Shown piece after piece: positions 52,496 to 61,025 of a DNA stretch of 64,000 nucleotides. This stretch comes from JANQFM01 sp035471925 (GTDB lineage: Bacteria; Acidobacteriota; UBA6911; RPQK01; DATIPO01). The notes beneath the pieces were generated by a model. The model was given only the letters and a program-made list of their open reading frames with translations, was not told the origin of the DNA and did not search any database. The stretch is taken from NCBI GenBank assembly GCA_035471925.1, contig DATIPO010000105.1, positions 1 through 64,000 of the forward strand. The letters are read 5' to 3'. A program made the position numbers and the translations under genes. The first letter of the stretch is position 1; every line of letters begins with the position of its first letter.

Positions 52496-53308
52496 ATGCC
52501 TGCCGTCCTGCTCGCCGACGCCAATCCGACCAACCGCAGGATCGTCGAATTGTCCTTCGACGACGAGCCCATCGACGTCATTTCCTTCAGCGACGGACTG
52601 AAGGCCCGCGACTATCTGACCGATAAAGAAGTTGACGTCGTTTTGGCCGATGTCGCTCTGCCCTCGATGGATGGCTACGAACTGTGCAGGTTCGTCAAAC
52701 AGCGGCCCGGGCTGCAACAAGTGCCCGTGGTCCTGATGGCGGGCCGATTTCAGATGGTCGACCTGGAGCGGGCTGAGGAGGCAGGCTATCACAGCCAGAT
52801 CACCAAGCCGGTGGAGCCGGCCAGCCTGGTGGATCTGGTCAAAGACCTTTTGAGCAAGGCCGAAACGGCTGCTGCGAGCGCCGCCTCTCCCACGGCGTCC
52901 GGAGGAGAGGCGCAAAGCGGAGCGTCAACCAAGCCGGAGTCAGCCATGCTCTTCCACGTCACCCTGCACAGCCAGCCCCAGAACCGGGTCTTCACCCTCA
53001 AGAGCGGCCAATGCCGGCCTTCGGCCGAGATGCTGAGGCGGGAGACTCCGGCACCGGCCACTGAGCCCGCACCGCCCCCGAGCCCAGAGATCCCCGCACA
53101 GCCGGAACCGCCCGAGGAGGAATCGCTGGAGGCCACTCAGGACGCACCGCCGGTTGCTGCTGAACCGCAAGAACAATCCTCTCAGGACGTTTCTGCCCAA
53201 GCCGCCGAAGGCAGCCGCAACGACGTTGACCGGGTTGTGGACAAGCTGGCGGGAAAGCTTCCCGATTTGGTGCGTGCCATCCTGGAAGAGGAGCGCGGCA
53301 AAAAGTAG
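52496..53308 (+). CDS. Response-regulator receiver with disordered tail
   Basis: The 270-residue protein has a receiver domain (1-120) with the phospho-acceptor Asp in VVLADVALPSMDGYE, followed by a long Ala/Pro/Glu-rich linker (about 125-240) and a conserved-looking C-terminal helix (DRVVDKLAGKLPDLVRAIL). There is no DNA-binding or enzymatic output domain, so it probably acts by protein contact through the final helix. It begins 4 nt after bamD and precedes birA by 18 nt. No cognate kinase adjoins it. Confidence 0.82.
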   Translation: MPAVLLADANPTNRRIVELSFDDEPIDVISFSDGLKARDYLTDKEVDVVLADVALPSMDGYELCRFVKQRPGLQQVPVVLMAGRFQMVDLERAEEAGYHSQITKPVEPASLVDLVKDLLSKAETAAASAASPTASGGEAQSGASTKPESAMLFHVTLHSQPQNRVFTLKSGQCRPSAEMLRRETPAPATEPAPPPSPEIPAQPEPPEEESLEATQDAPPVAAEPQEQSSQDVSAQAAEGSRNDVDRVVDKLAGKLPDLVRAILEEERGKK

Positions 53309-53326
53309 CGCCGCTCTTGGCCCCCC

Positions 53327-53932
53327 GTGTTCGAAACCGTCGAAACCTTCGACAGCCTCCCCTCCACCAACGACTACCTGAAGCGCTTCTTGCAGGAGGG
53401 CCGCCCCCGCGCGGTAAGAGCGCGCCAGCAGACCGCGGGAAAGGGGCAATACGGACGTACCTGGCACTCGGTCCGCGACGAAGGCCTCTACCTTTCCATG
53501 CTCGTCTTCCCGCCGTGGTCGGCCGGCCATGCCGAATGGCTCAATCTGGCAGCGATGGCCTCGGTGCTGGACGCTCTGCGCAGCCACGGAGGACAGGAAC
53601 TCGACCTGGCCGTCAAGCGACCCAACGACATCCTGGCCGGCGGACGCAAGCTGTGCGGCATCCTGACCGAGCTGAGCAGCCAGCAGGACCGTATTCTGTG
53701 GGCTATCGTGGGCACTGGCCTGAACCTCCGCCAAGGCAGCTTTCCGCCGGGACTCAGACGTCCAGCCACCTCGCTGGCCTTGGAAGGAGTCGACCCCATC
53801 GATGAAGCCGCGCTGGCGGAGACACTGCTGGAGCGCTTCGCCTTCTACTACCGCCAACTGGAACAACAAGGCCAAGAGGCCATCAGAAGGCGGCTGGCGG
53901 CGGAATCCTCATGGGAAGACGAAGCACGCTAA
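53327..53932 (+). CDS. birA: Biotin-protein ligase, minimal form
   Basis: The 201-residue enzyme attaches biotin to carboxylase carrier domains. It has the catalytic core only: STNDYLKRFL, the biotinyl-AMP loop AGKGQYGRTW, KRPNDIL and GILTEL. The N-terminal HTH of bifunctional BirA is absent, and so, unusually, is most of the C-terminal SH3-like domain, since the chain stops soon after the core. It starts at a GTG. ftsY follows after 12 nt. Confidence 0.85.
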   Translation: MFETVETFDSLPSTNDYLKRFLQEGRPRAVRARQQTAGKGQYGRTWHSVRDEGLYLSMLVFPPWSAGHAEWLNLAAMASVLDALRSHGGQELDLAVKRPNDILAGGRKLCGILTELSSQQDRILWAIVGTGLNLRQGSFPPGLRRPATSLALEGVDPIDEAALAETLLERFAFYYRQLEQQGQEAIRRRLAAESSWEDEAR

Positions 53933-53944
53933 AATGAGACCGTT

Positions 53945-54904
53945 GTGAGCATTTTCAACTACAAAGAGAAGCCTGGATATTTTGCCCGCCTCAAGGACGC
54001 CCTCAAGACCACCAGCAAAGACATCAGCAGCCAGATGTCGGAGGTCTTCGGCAAAGGCGAGACGCCCGTCACCGAAGAACATCTGGAGGACCTGGAAAGC
54101 ATTCTCATCGGCTCGGACATCGGCGTCGAGACATCGATGGAGATTATCGACAAGATCCGCGAAGAAACCCGCGGGACGCGCGTGATCACAACCTTCAAGC
54201 TCAAACGCATGATCCGGCAGGAGGTCCTGGACATTCTGCAGGGCACGGGTTCGGAAGAGGAGCGTAGCCGCCCGGGCGACGGCCGTCCCCGCACCGTGCT
54301 GGTTGTAGGCGTCAACGGCGTGGGAAAGACGACGACCATCGGCAAGCTGGCCCACCGTTGGCGCGACGAGGGCAAGCAGGTCCTCATCTGCGCCGCCGAC
54401 ACCTTCAGGGCTGCGGCGGTGGAACAGCTTCAGATCTGGGCCGACCGGGTAGGCGCCGACATGGTCAAGCAGCGACAAGGCGCTGATCCGGCAGCCGTTG
54501 TCTTCGACGCCATCGCCGCCTCCAAGGCCCGCAACAAAGATATCCTGGTCATCGACACCGCCGGACGCCTGCACAACAAGGCCAATCTGATGGCCGAGTT
54601 GGAGAAGATCCGCCGTATCGCCTCACGCCAAATCGACGGCGCTCCCCATGATGTCTACCTCATCCTGGACGCCACCACGGGACAGAACGGACTGGTGCAG
54701 GCCCGGGAATTCCTCAAGACCAGCGGAGTGACCGGACTGATCGTCACGAAATTGGACGGCACCGCCAAGGGCGGCATCCTAGTGGCCATCGCCAAGCAAC
54801 TGAAGATCCCCATCGACTACATCGGCGTGGGCGAGCAGCTCGACGACCTGATGCGCTTCTCGCCCGAAGCTTACGTCGACTCTCTCTTCGGCCCCCGCCA
54901 ATAA
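53945..54904 (+). CDS. ftsY: Signal recognition particle receptor FtsY
   Basis: The 319-residue GTPase docks SRP-ribosome complexes at the membrane. It has the helical N domain (about 1-100) and the G domain: GVNGVGKTTTIGKLA (G1), DTFRAAAVEQL (insertion box), DTAGRLHN (G3), TKLDGTAKGG (G4) and GVGEQLDDL at the C-terminus. The long acidic A domain of E. coli FtsY is missing, as in many bacteria. It starts at a GTG and ends the housekeeping run, 3 nt from a convergent gene. Confidence 0.95.
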   Translation: MSIFNYKEKPGYFARLKDALKTTSKDISSQMSEVFGKGETPVTEEHLEDLESILIGSDIGVETSMEIIDKIREETRGTRVITTFKLKRMIRQEVLDILQGTGSEEERSRPGDGRPRTVLVVGVNGVGKTTTIGKLAHRWRDEGKQVLICAADTFRAAAVEQLQIWADRVGADMVKQRQGADPAAVVFDAIAASKARNKDILVIDTAGRLHNKANLMAELEKIRRIASRQIDGAPHDVYLILDATTGQNGLVQAREFLKTSGVTGLIVTKLDGTAKGGILVAIAKQLKIPIDYIGVGEQLDDLMRFSPEAYVDSLFGPRQ

Positions 54905-54907
54905 CGC

Positions 54908-55702
54908 TTACCGCGAGGCTTTCTTGGGAGATTGCGAGCGGCCCTGGGCTTTGGTCCGCTTGGAGGTTGGCTTGCGGCCCCCGGCTTTCTTCGATTTGGA
55001 GGTCTTCCTGCGGCCGATGCTGTTGCCGCGCGAATGATCGATCATGCCCCGCCCAGCCATGAAGAGATAGATTTCGCGGCTGACCCAGGCGTCGGTCGCA
55101 GCATACTTGATCTGGCTTTTCTTCAGATCCGAGACGGCCCAGTTCGAACACTTGGCTCCTTTGGAAATGCGGAAGCCCAGAAAGGTGGCCGTCAGGGTCC
55201 GCAGGCTGACCCGTTTCAGCCCGTTGGTCCTGGCTTGATCAGCCAAATCGAGAAAAGCGGCAGGCTTGAAGCGGGCCAGCTTGCGCAATTCCCGCACGTC
55301 GTAATCGAGTCCCACACCCACTTTCAGCACGTCGGGATCGGCGAGCAAGTCGCGCAGGCCCTTGAGCAGGCCCAACTGCCCGATCTGAAAGAGAAAAACC
55401 TCGCTTTCGGTCGCCAACTGCAGCAAGGAAGGCGGGAAGTAAGTGCCCTTCTTAAAGGCCGGGCGGGTTTCGGTATCAAACCCCAGCAGAGAAGATCCCC
55501 TGACCTCCTGCAATATTTGCCGAGCGTGCGACTGGTTGCTGATGACGTGAATCGGGCCCGGAAAGCGCCGCAGAGGCAGAGCGTTGATCTCTTCGGCCTT
55601 GAGGGCTGACCATTGAGACTCGCTTTGAGAGTGGCCGGAAGGCCGCTGGTCTTGGCTGTCCACCGGCTGTTCCGGGGTGGACCCTTTCGAGGATTCCATC
55701 AA
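54908..55702 (-). CDS. RNase D-like 3'-5' exonuclease with basic tail
   Basis: The 264-residue protein has a DEDDy exonuclease domain (about 45-215): GFDTET (Asp and Glu), VGLDYDVREL with the third Asp, and YAATDAWVSREIY with the Tyr/Asp pair. It lacks the HRDC domains of RNase D. After the catalytic domain come about 40 residues of Lys/Arg/Ser with SPKKASR at the end, like a histone-H1-type nucleic-acid-binding tail. The target could be RNA or DNA. It converges with ftsY. Confidence 0.85.
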   Translation of the reverse strand: MMESSKGSTPEQPVDSQDQRPSGHSQSESQWSALKAEEINALPLRRFPGPIHVISNQSHARQILQEVRGSSLLGFDTETRPAFKKGTYFPPSLLQLATESEVFLFQIGQLGLLKGLRDLLADPDVLKVGVGLDYDVRELRKLARFKPAAFLDLADQARTNGLKRVSLRTLTATFLGFRISKGAKCSNWAVSDLKKSQIKYAATDAWVSREIYLFMAGRGMIDHSRGNSIGRRKTSKSKKAGGRKPTSKRTKAQGRSQSPKKASR

Positions 55703-55758
55703 GATGAGAGTGTAACATAGCCCTCGGAGGCGCCGTCATGCCCGCGGAACGGCGGCCG

Positions 55759-57006
55759 TCAGGGACGCTGGCGCAGGAGATGCTCGACGTCCTCCAGCCG
55801 TCCGTCCGAGGGAGGGGCCTCTAAACCGAGCAAGTGAAGCATGAGCGGGTGCAGGTCGATGTTCTCCACTTCCTCGACCACATATCCTTGCTTGAAGGCC
55901 GGTCCGTGGGCCAGGAAGATGCCGTGCATCGATTGCAACTGGTTGTCATAGCCGTGGGTGCCGCCCTCCAACCGCCAGGGACTCTCCTCCAGCACGGAGC
56001 TTGAGGTAATGCTCCATCCCTCGTCGGCCAACAGAATCAGGGGCGGGATGCGCGGGTTGCCGCCATAGTGGAAACGCTCGGGCATGGAATCGCGCCGCAG
56101 CAGGCGTGCATGAGGAACATCCGCCAGAGCCGCCGCCACTTCTTCCATGTCCTCGGGGGCTGGCCGCAGCCCCGTGGCTGGCGCGAAGTGCACGACACCG
56201 GCTTTTTGCAGATCAACGTAGCGGTCAAGTGCAATGGCCTGCGTGGGCCAAGTAGGCGTCATTCCGTGGTCGGAGACGATGAGGATGTTGACCTTCTTCA
56301 ACAGTTCACGCTGGCTTAGCCCCTCCCACAGCCTGCCCAACAACCGGTCGGCTTGGGCCACTGCTTCCGCCGTCTCCGGGGCATCGGGACCGTATCGGTG
56401 CCCTGCACTGTCAACGATGGAAAAGTAGAGGGTGATGAAGGAGGGCCGTTCCCCGGTCGGAAGATCAAGCCACTGGAGGACCTGCTCAACCCGATCCTCA
56501 TTGGGCATTTCGTGTTCGTAGGGCATCCAATAGGTGGGCCGTTTCCCTTCGAAGGGAGCCTCGTTGCCGGGCCAGAACATGGCGGCCGCCTTGAGTCCCT
56601 GCTTTTCGACCGTGACCCAGACCGGTTCGCCGCCCCACCAGCGCTCCCCTTGGGCCGCCTCCTCGGTGCCGGCCCGAAAAGTCTCGTCCAGGTCGGGATC
56701 ATAAAAGACGTTGGCCACAATGCCGTGCCGGGCCGGATAAAGCCCGGTAACCACGCTGTAATGATTGGGGAAGGTCTTGGTGGGAAAGACCGGTATCAGT
56801 CCCCGGGCCTGAATGCCGTGGGCGGCCAAGCGGTCGAAATTGGGCGTTTCGAACCGTTCCCGGTAGTCCCAGCGAAATCCATCGAAAGAAATGAGCAGCA
56901 CGACGGGCTGATCGGTCTCGGCGCCCCAACACCCCCAACCCGAAGCCGCGCAGCCCAGCAAGAGCACAACCGCCGCCAGGCGAACAAGAATCGTATGCAT
57001 GACCAA
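55759..57006 (-). CDS. Nucleotide pyrophosphatase/phosphodiesterase (NPP) family lipoprotein
   Basis: The 415-residue protein belongs to the alkaline phosphatase superfamily. A signal peptide ending in the lipobox-like LLLGC suggests a lipoprotein. Metal and nucleophile motifs are present: ISFDGFRWDY, FPTKTFPNHY with nucleophile Thr, DSAGHRYGP and VSDHGMTP. Relatives hydrolyse phosphodiester bonds in nucleotides or lysophospholipids outside the cytoplasm. The true start may be the TTG at 57006 or the ATG at 57000. Confidence 0.87.
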   Translation of the reverse strand: MVMHTILVRLAAVVLLLGCAASGWGCWGAETDQPVVLLISFDGFRWDYRERFETPNFDRLAAHGIQARGLIPVFPTKTFPNHYSVVTGLYPARHGIVANVFYDPDLDETFRAGTEEAAQGERWWGGEPVWVTVEKQGLKAAAMFWPGNEAPFEGKRPTYWMPYEHEMPNEDRVEQVLQWLDLPTGERPSFITLYFSIVDSAGHRYGPDAPETAEAVAQADRLLGRLWEGLSQRELLKKVNILIVSDHGMTPTWPTQAIALDRYVDLQKAGVVHFAPATGLRPAPEDMEEVAAALADVPHARLLRRDSMPERFHYGGNPRIPPLILLADEGWSITSSSVLEESPWRLEGGTHGYDNQLQSMHGIFLAHGPAFKQGYVVEEVENIDLHPLMLHLLGLEAPPSDGRLEDVEHLLRQRP

Positions 57007-57113
57007 GTCAGTGTGAACGCCCCTCCACCCTCCGTCAAGCCCTTATTCCAGACCGCAATTCGGTGAAGAGGGGCCATGCCAACCGGGGGCTGGCACGCGC
57101 GGCGGAGTCCGCC

Positions 57114-58400
57114 TCAGCTCACGTCGCGGGCCAGACGCAGGCCTGTAAACTGCCAGCGGGCCGAAGCGTGAAAGAAGTTGCGGTAGGTAGGCCGGATGTG
57201 GCTGGCCGAGGTGGCGCAGGAGCCTCCCCGCAGCACGTACTGGTTGCACATGAACTTGCCGTTGTACTCGCCCAAAGCACCCTCAGCGGCGCGATAACCC
57301 GGGTAGGGCGCGTAGGAACTCTGAGTCCATTCCCAGACGTCTCCGTAAAGCTGCAGAGGACGGTTGCAATCGGCCTCAGCGGCGGGTGCCACAGGATGCA
57401 GCAGTTCGTCCTCGACGAAATTCCCCTCGATCTCCTCTCCGCAGGCGGCCACTTCCCATTCCCCTTCGTGGGGCAGGCGGGCTCCCGCCCAGCGGGCGTA
57501 GGCGTCAGCTTCGTAGAGACTGAGGTGGGACACCGGCGCCTCGGGATCAAGCGGCCGCTCTCCGCCCAGGGTGAATTCGAACCATTGTCCCTGGCGGCGG
57601 TTCCAGTAGAAAGGATGAGACCAGCCCTCTCGCCGAACGCCATCCCAGCCCTCGGAAAGCCACAGCTCATGGCGCCGATAACCTTCATCCTCCATGAAGG
57701 CCAGATACTCGGCGTTGCTGACCAGACGGGACGCCAACTGGAAAGGCTGCAAGAAGACCTTATGGCGGGGAGACTCGTTGTCGTAGGCGAATCCGTCTCC
57801 CTGAAAACCGATCTCGCGGACGCCCTCGGCGTAGTCGAACCACTCAAGAGGACGTGAAGAACGGCCCAGGGGCAGGGCCAGATCGTCGTAGGCCGGCTTG
57901 AGCGGGTTGCGCGAGAGCAGGTGCTTGATGTCGGTCAGGATCAGCTCCTGGTGCTGCTGCTCATGCTGCAAGCCGATTTCGATCACGGCCCGTCCCTCTT
58001 CGTCAACCTGCTCTTCCTGCAGCAGGTTGTGGATGAGAGCGTCGACATGGCTGCGGAAATCGAAGACCTGCCGCAGGGAGGGACGCGTGATGAATCCCCG
58101 TTGAGGACGCGGATGCGGCTGGCCCACAGTGTTGTAGTAGGAATTATAGAGGGTCTGAAAATGAGGATGAAACGGCTTGTATCCTTCCAACTGGCGGGCC
58201 AGGACGAAAGTCTCGAAAAACCAAGTCGTATGGGCCAAGTGCCACTTGGTGGGAGAAGCATCGGTCATCGACTGCACTTGACAGTCCTCTTCCGACAGCG
58301 GCTGGGCCAACTCAAGGCTGAACTCGCGGACTCTCCTGAAGCGCTTGACCAGTTCAGCACATTGGGCCGGTTTTGCGATCGATTTCAAAGCGGTGCTCAT
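57114..58400 (-). CDS. egtB: Ergothioneine biosynthesis sulfoxide synthase EgtB
   Basis: The 428-residue non-haem iron enzyme joins a thiol to trimethylhistidine (hercynine) using oxygen. The N-terminal DinB-like domain supplies iron ligands including HEQQHQELIL, and the C-terminal half is a formylglycine-generating-enzyme-like domain (VSNAEYLAFMED, GDVWEWTQSSY, RGGSCAT). The start at 58400 has GAGGAG upstream and overlaps the egtD stop as ATGA, implying coupled translation. No egtA, egtC or egtE is adjacent. Confidence 0.92.
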   Translation of the reverse strand: MSTALKSIAKPAQCAELVKRFRRVREFSLELAQPLSEEDCQVQSMTDASPTKWHLAHTTWFFETFVLARQLEGYKPFHPHFQTLYNSYYNTVGQPHPRPQRGFITRPSLRQVFDFRSHVDALIHNLLQEEQVDEEGRAVIEIGLQHEQQHQELILTDIKHLLSRNPLKPAYDDLALPLGRSSRPLEWFDYAEGVREIGFQGDGFAYDNESPRHKVFLQPFQLASRLVSNAEYLAFMEDEGYRRHELWLSEGWDGVRREGWSHPFYWNRRQGQWFEFTLGGERPLDPEAPVSHLSLYEADAYARWAGARLPHEGEWEVAACGEEIEGNFVEDELLHPVAPAAEADCNRPLQLYGDVWEWTQSSYAPYPGYRAAEGALGEYNGKFMCNQYVLRGGSCATSASHIRPTYRNFFHASARWQFTGLRLARDVS

Positions 58401-59389
58401 GGGGTCTCCTCGTTGCGGAGGGGTGGCCCGGCAGTCCATAGGCAATCGGAAAAAGCCCACCGCTGGTCGACCCAGCAGCGGAGGATGCCGAAGCCAGCCC
58501 GCTCGGCCATCTGATGCAAATCTTCTTCGCGAAATTTATGTGAGGACTCGGTGTGGATCGTTTCGCCCCGGCGGAGGTCGAAGCGCACATCCAAGCCCTT
58601 GATTTCAACCGTCTGATCCCGCAGCGAGCGCAGATGCATCTCCACCCGCTGCAAGTCTCTATCATATCGGACTTGGTGCTGGAAGCGATGAAGTTGGAAG
58701 TCGGCGTCCAGTTCGCGGTTGAGGCGGGAGAGCAAATTGAGATTGAATGCGGCTGTCACGCCTGCCGGATCATCATAAGCCGTGAGCAGAGCGTCCTCGT
58801 CCTTGACCATGTCGGCCCCCAGGAAAAACAAGTCGCCCGGATCCAGCATGTCGCGCAAGGAGCAAAGGAAATCTTGAGCTTCATCCAACTCAAGGTTGCC
58901 CAGGGTGCTTCCCAGGAACAGCAGCAGCACCTGACGTCCTTGGGGACGCTCGGAGAGGGCCTGTTTCAAGCCTTCCATGTAAGTTCCCTGGACGCCTCGG
59001 AAGGTGACGTTGGCGATGTCTTCCATCTCACGGCCACACTGCTTGAGGGCCTCCTCCGAGACGTCGATCGCGTCGTATTCGACCGGTCCCCGCTCGGCCA
59101 GGGATTCCAAGATGAGGCGCGTTTTGCGTCCTGACCCGCTGCCCAGCTCGATCACGGTCACCTCAGGACGGCACATCCTTGCCAGTTGAGGCGCGCATTT
59201 CTGCAAGTTGCGCTCCTCGGCGTCGGTCAAGCCGTATTCCCCCAGCTTAGTAATGGCTTCAAAGAGGGCGCTGCCCACTTCGTCGTAGAGAAGATGGGGC
59301 GGCAGCGTCTTCTGCCCGTCGTCCAGAAGTCCATCGCGGACTTCAAGTTGGAGCGCCGATAAGGCCAAAGGGGGAGCTTCTACTGTCAA
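58397..59389 (-). CDS. egtD: L-histidine N-alpha-methyltransferase EgtD
   Basis: The 330-residue methyltransferase trimethylates histidine to hercynine, the first step of ergothioneine synthesis. SAM motif I is VIELGSGSGRKT, with IDVSEEAL as motif II and LFLGSTLGN typical of the family. The start is probably a TTG at 59389, with AGGAG seven bases upstream. It overlaps egtB by 4 nt. Confidence 0.92.
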   Translation of the reverse strand: MTVEAPPLALSALQLEVRDGLLDDGQKTLPPHLLYDEVGSALFEAITKLGEYGLTDAEERNLQKCAPQLARMCRPEVTVIELGSGSGRKTRLILESLAERGPVEYDAIDVSEEALKQCGREMEDIANVTFRGVQGTYMEGLKQALSERPQGRQVLLLFLGSTLGNLELDEAQDFLCSLRDMLDPGDLFFLGADMVKDEDALLTAYDDPAGVTAAFNLNLLSRLNRELDADFQLHRFQHQVRYDRDLQRVEMHLRSLRDQTVEIKGLDVRFDLRRGETIHTESSHKFREEDLHQMAERAGFGILRCWVDQRWAFSDCLWTAGPPLRNEETP

Positions 59390-59563
59390 GGGACTTCTCC
59401 TGAGATTGAATGCTTCAATTCGGATCTGAGGCGTTCGGGTATGGGGCGTGAATACGCGACGCCCCGCTTTAATAGGGAAGCCGAAAGGGCCACAGTCGTT
59501 TCGTGGATTTGCCGAAAAAGCGCGGACAGATGGCTGCAGACCGAATCAAGCGGTAGTGACATT

Positions 59564-60775
59564 TCAACCCCGCGGTTCCGTTCCGGCGGGCCACGCCAGC
59601 GTTTCGGCTCCTCCAAAGCAGGCCAAGCGCAACAGGGCTTTGGTCAGTTCTTCCCAGAGCCGGGCAGTGGGCTCGAGGCCGTCCTCCCACCATAGCCCCT
59701 TGATCTCCAACTGGCCCTTGTCGCGATGCAGCTTGGCGTCCAGTCGGCCGATCAGGCGGTCGCCTTTGAGGATAGGCAGGACATAGTATCCGAAGCGCCG
59801 CTTGGCCTTGGGTACGAAGGCTTCGAAGCGGTAGTCGAATCCGAACAGGCGCCGGCAGCGCTGGCGGTCGCGGATCACGGGATCGAAGGGGCTGAGCAGA
59901 CGAACCCCGCCAGGCGGCTGGGGCAGAGCACGCAGGCGGCGCTTCCAGTCGCTCCAGGCCAGAGCGCGCCGGGGAGGCGATGAGTCCTCGCAGTGGACCT
60001 CGACCTCGACTAGGCGCCCTTCCTTGACGGCCCCCTGGGCCCAGCGTTTGGCTTGGGCAGCATCGACGGCATTCCAAAAAGCAGCCAGTTCGCCCGGCGT
60101 GGCCGTCCCCAGCCGTTCCAGGGCGGAGGCGCAAGCCCATTCCACGTGATGCTCTTCAGGCGGGGGGCTCATCTCCTCAAGGTCTGGAAAGACGCGGTGA
60201 AACAGGTCATAGGCCTTCTGGAAGTTAACGCGGCTGTGGACCGCCAGCTCGCCGCAACGCCACAAGTGCTCCAGCGCCGTTTTCTCGGGCTTCCATCCCC
60301 ACCAGACCTCGTCATGGGGCACCTCTTCCTCACGCTCGAAGTCACGGCTGAGCAGCGGGCCTTCTTCCTGGATGCGGCGGCGGACGTGATCCATGACCCG
60401 CTCGGGCTCAGGCCCCATGCGCTTGTGCCACCACTTGTGGCGGGGCGCTCTGCGGTAGCGCTCGAAGCGTAGCGTCCAATGAGAGAGCCAGCGGGAGGGG
60501 ATGATGGAGGCGTCGTGGGTCCAATGCTCGAAAAGCGCACGCTCTTTCTCCAGGAGGCGCTTCAGCAACTCGGGCCGATAGTCATGAAAGCGGGTCAGCA
60601 GGATGTGGTGGTGAGCTCTGACCGCCGCCGAGATAGTGTCGATCTGCACGAAGCCCATCGACTCGATCTGCCGCTGCAGCGTCCGCGGACCGATGCGCCG
60701 CCCAGGCGAGGCCAGCAAGCCCTGTCCCCCCATCAACAACCTGCGCGCCCCCAGCGCCGTCACTTTCTCACCCAT
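59564..60775 (-). CDS. YcaQ-type winged-helix DNA glycosylase family protein
   Basis: The 403-residue protein matches the crosslink-repair glycosylase YcaQ/AlkX family: tandem winged helices with VQIDTISAAVRAHH near residue 45, FEHWTHDASIIP near 100, and a C-terminal LLSPFDPVIRDRQR. Members unhook interstrand crosslinks or related alkylated DNA. The Q-x-D pair of VQID is considered catalytic. The gene ends 174 nt before egtD in the same direction; the gap shows no feature. Confidence 0.85.
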   Translation of the reverse strand: MGEKVTALGARRLLMGGQGLLASPGRRIGPRTLQRQIESMGFVQIDTISAAVRAHHHILLTRFHDYRPELLKRLLEKERALFEHWTHDASIIPSRWLSHWTLRFERYRRAPRHKWWHKRMGPEPERVMDHVRRRIQEEGPLLSRDFEREEEVPHDEVWWGWKPEKTALEHLWRCGELAVHSRVNFQKAYDLFHRVFPDLEEMSPPPEEHHVEWACASALERLGTATPGELAAFWNAVDAAQAKRWAQGAVKEGRLVEVEVHCEDSSPPRRALAWSDWKRRLRALPQPPGGVRLLSPFDPVIRDRQRCRRLFGFDYRFEAFVPKAKRRFGYYVLPILKGDRLIGRLDAKLHRDKGQLEIKGLWWEDGLEPTARLWEELTKALLRLACFGGAETLAWPAGTEPRG

Positions 60776-61025
60776 GGCCTGGCAATATACACCCTATCAA
60801 CACCCTTGGCAAGCAGCAGCTCACCAGCCCCGGCGGCTGGCCTCAGCCAAGATCCCATCTGTAAGCATGGTTAGGCCCGGGTAAGTTGCAGCGCCGGGCG
60901 CAGTGCCCGCGGAGAACCGCTGCCGATCGGAACCCGTTCCCGCACTTGAGAGGCTAGCCGGCATTTCTCACAGGTGGTCCGCTGCGCTGCCCCATCCATC
61001 CGCGCTGACTGGGGCAGAAATGCGT

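Noticed and set aside
59386..59616. A 76-codon minus-strand frame ahead of egtD
   Set aside because: It overlaps the 3' end of the YcaQ-type gene, lacks a convincing ribosome site and has no recognisable motif.
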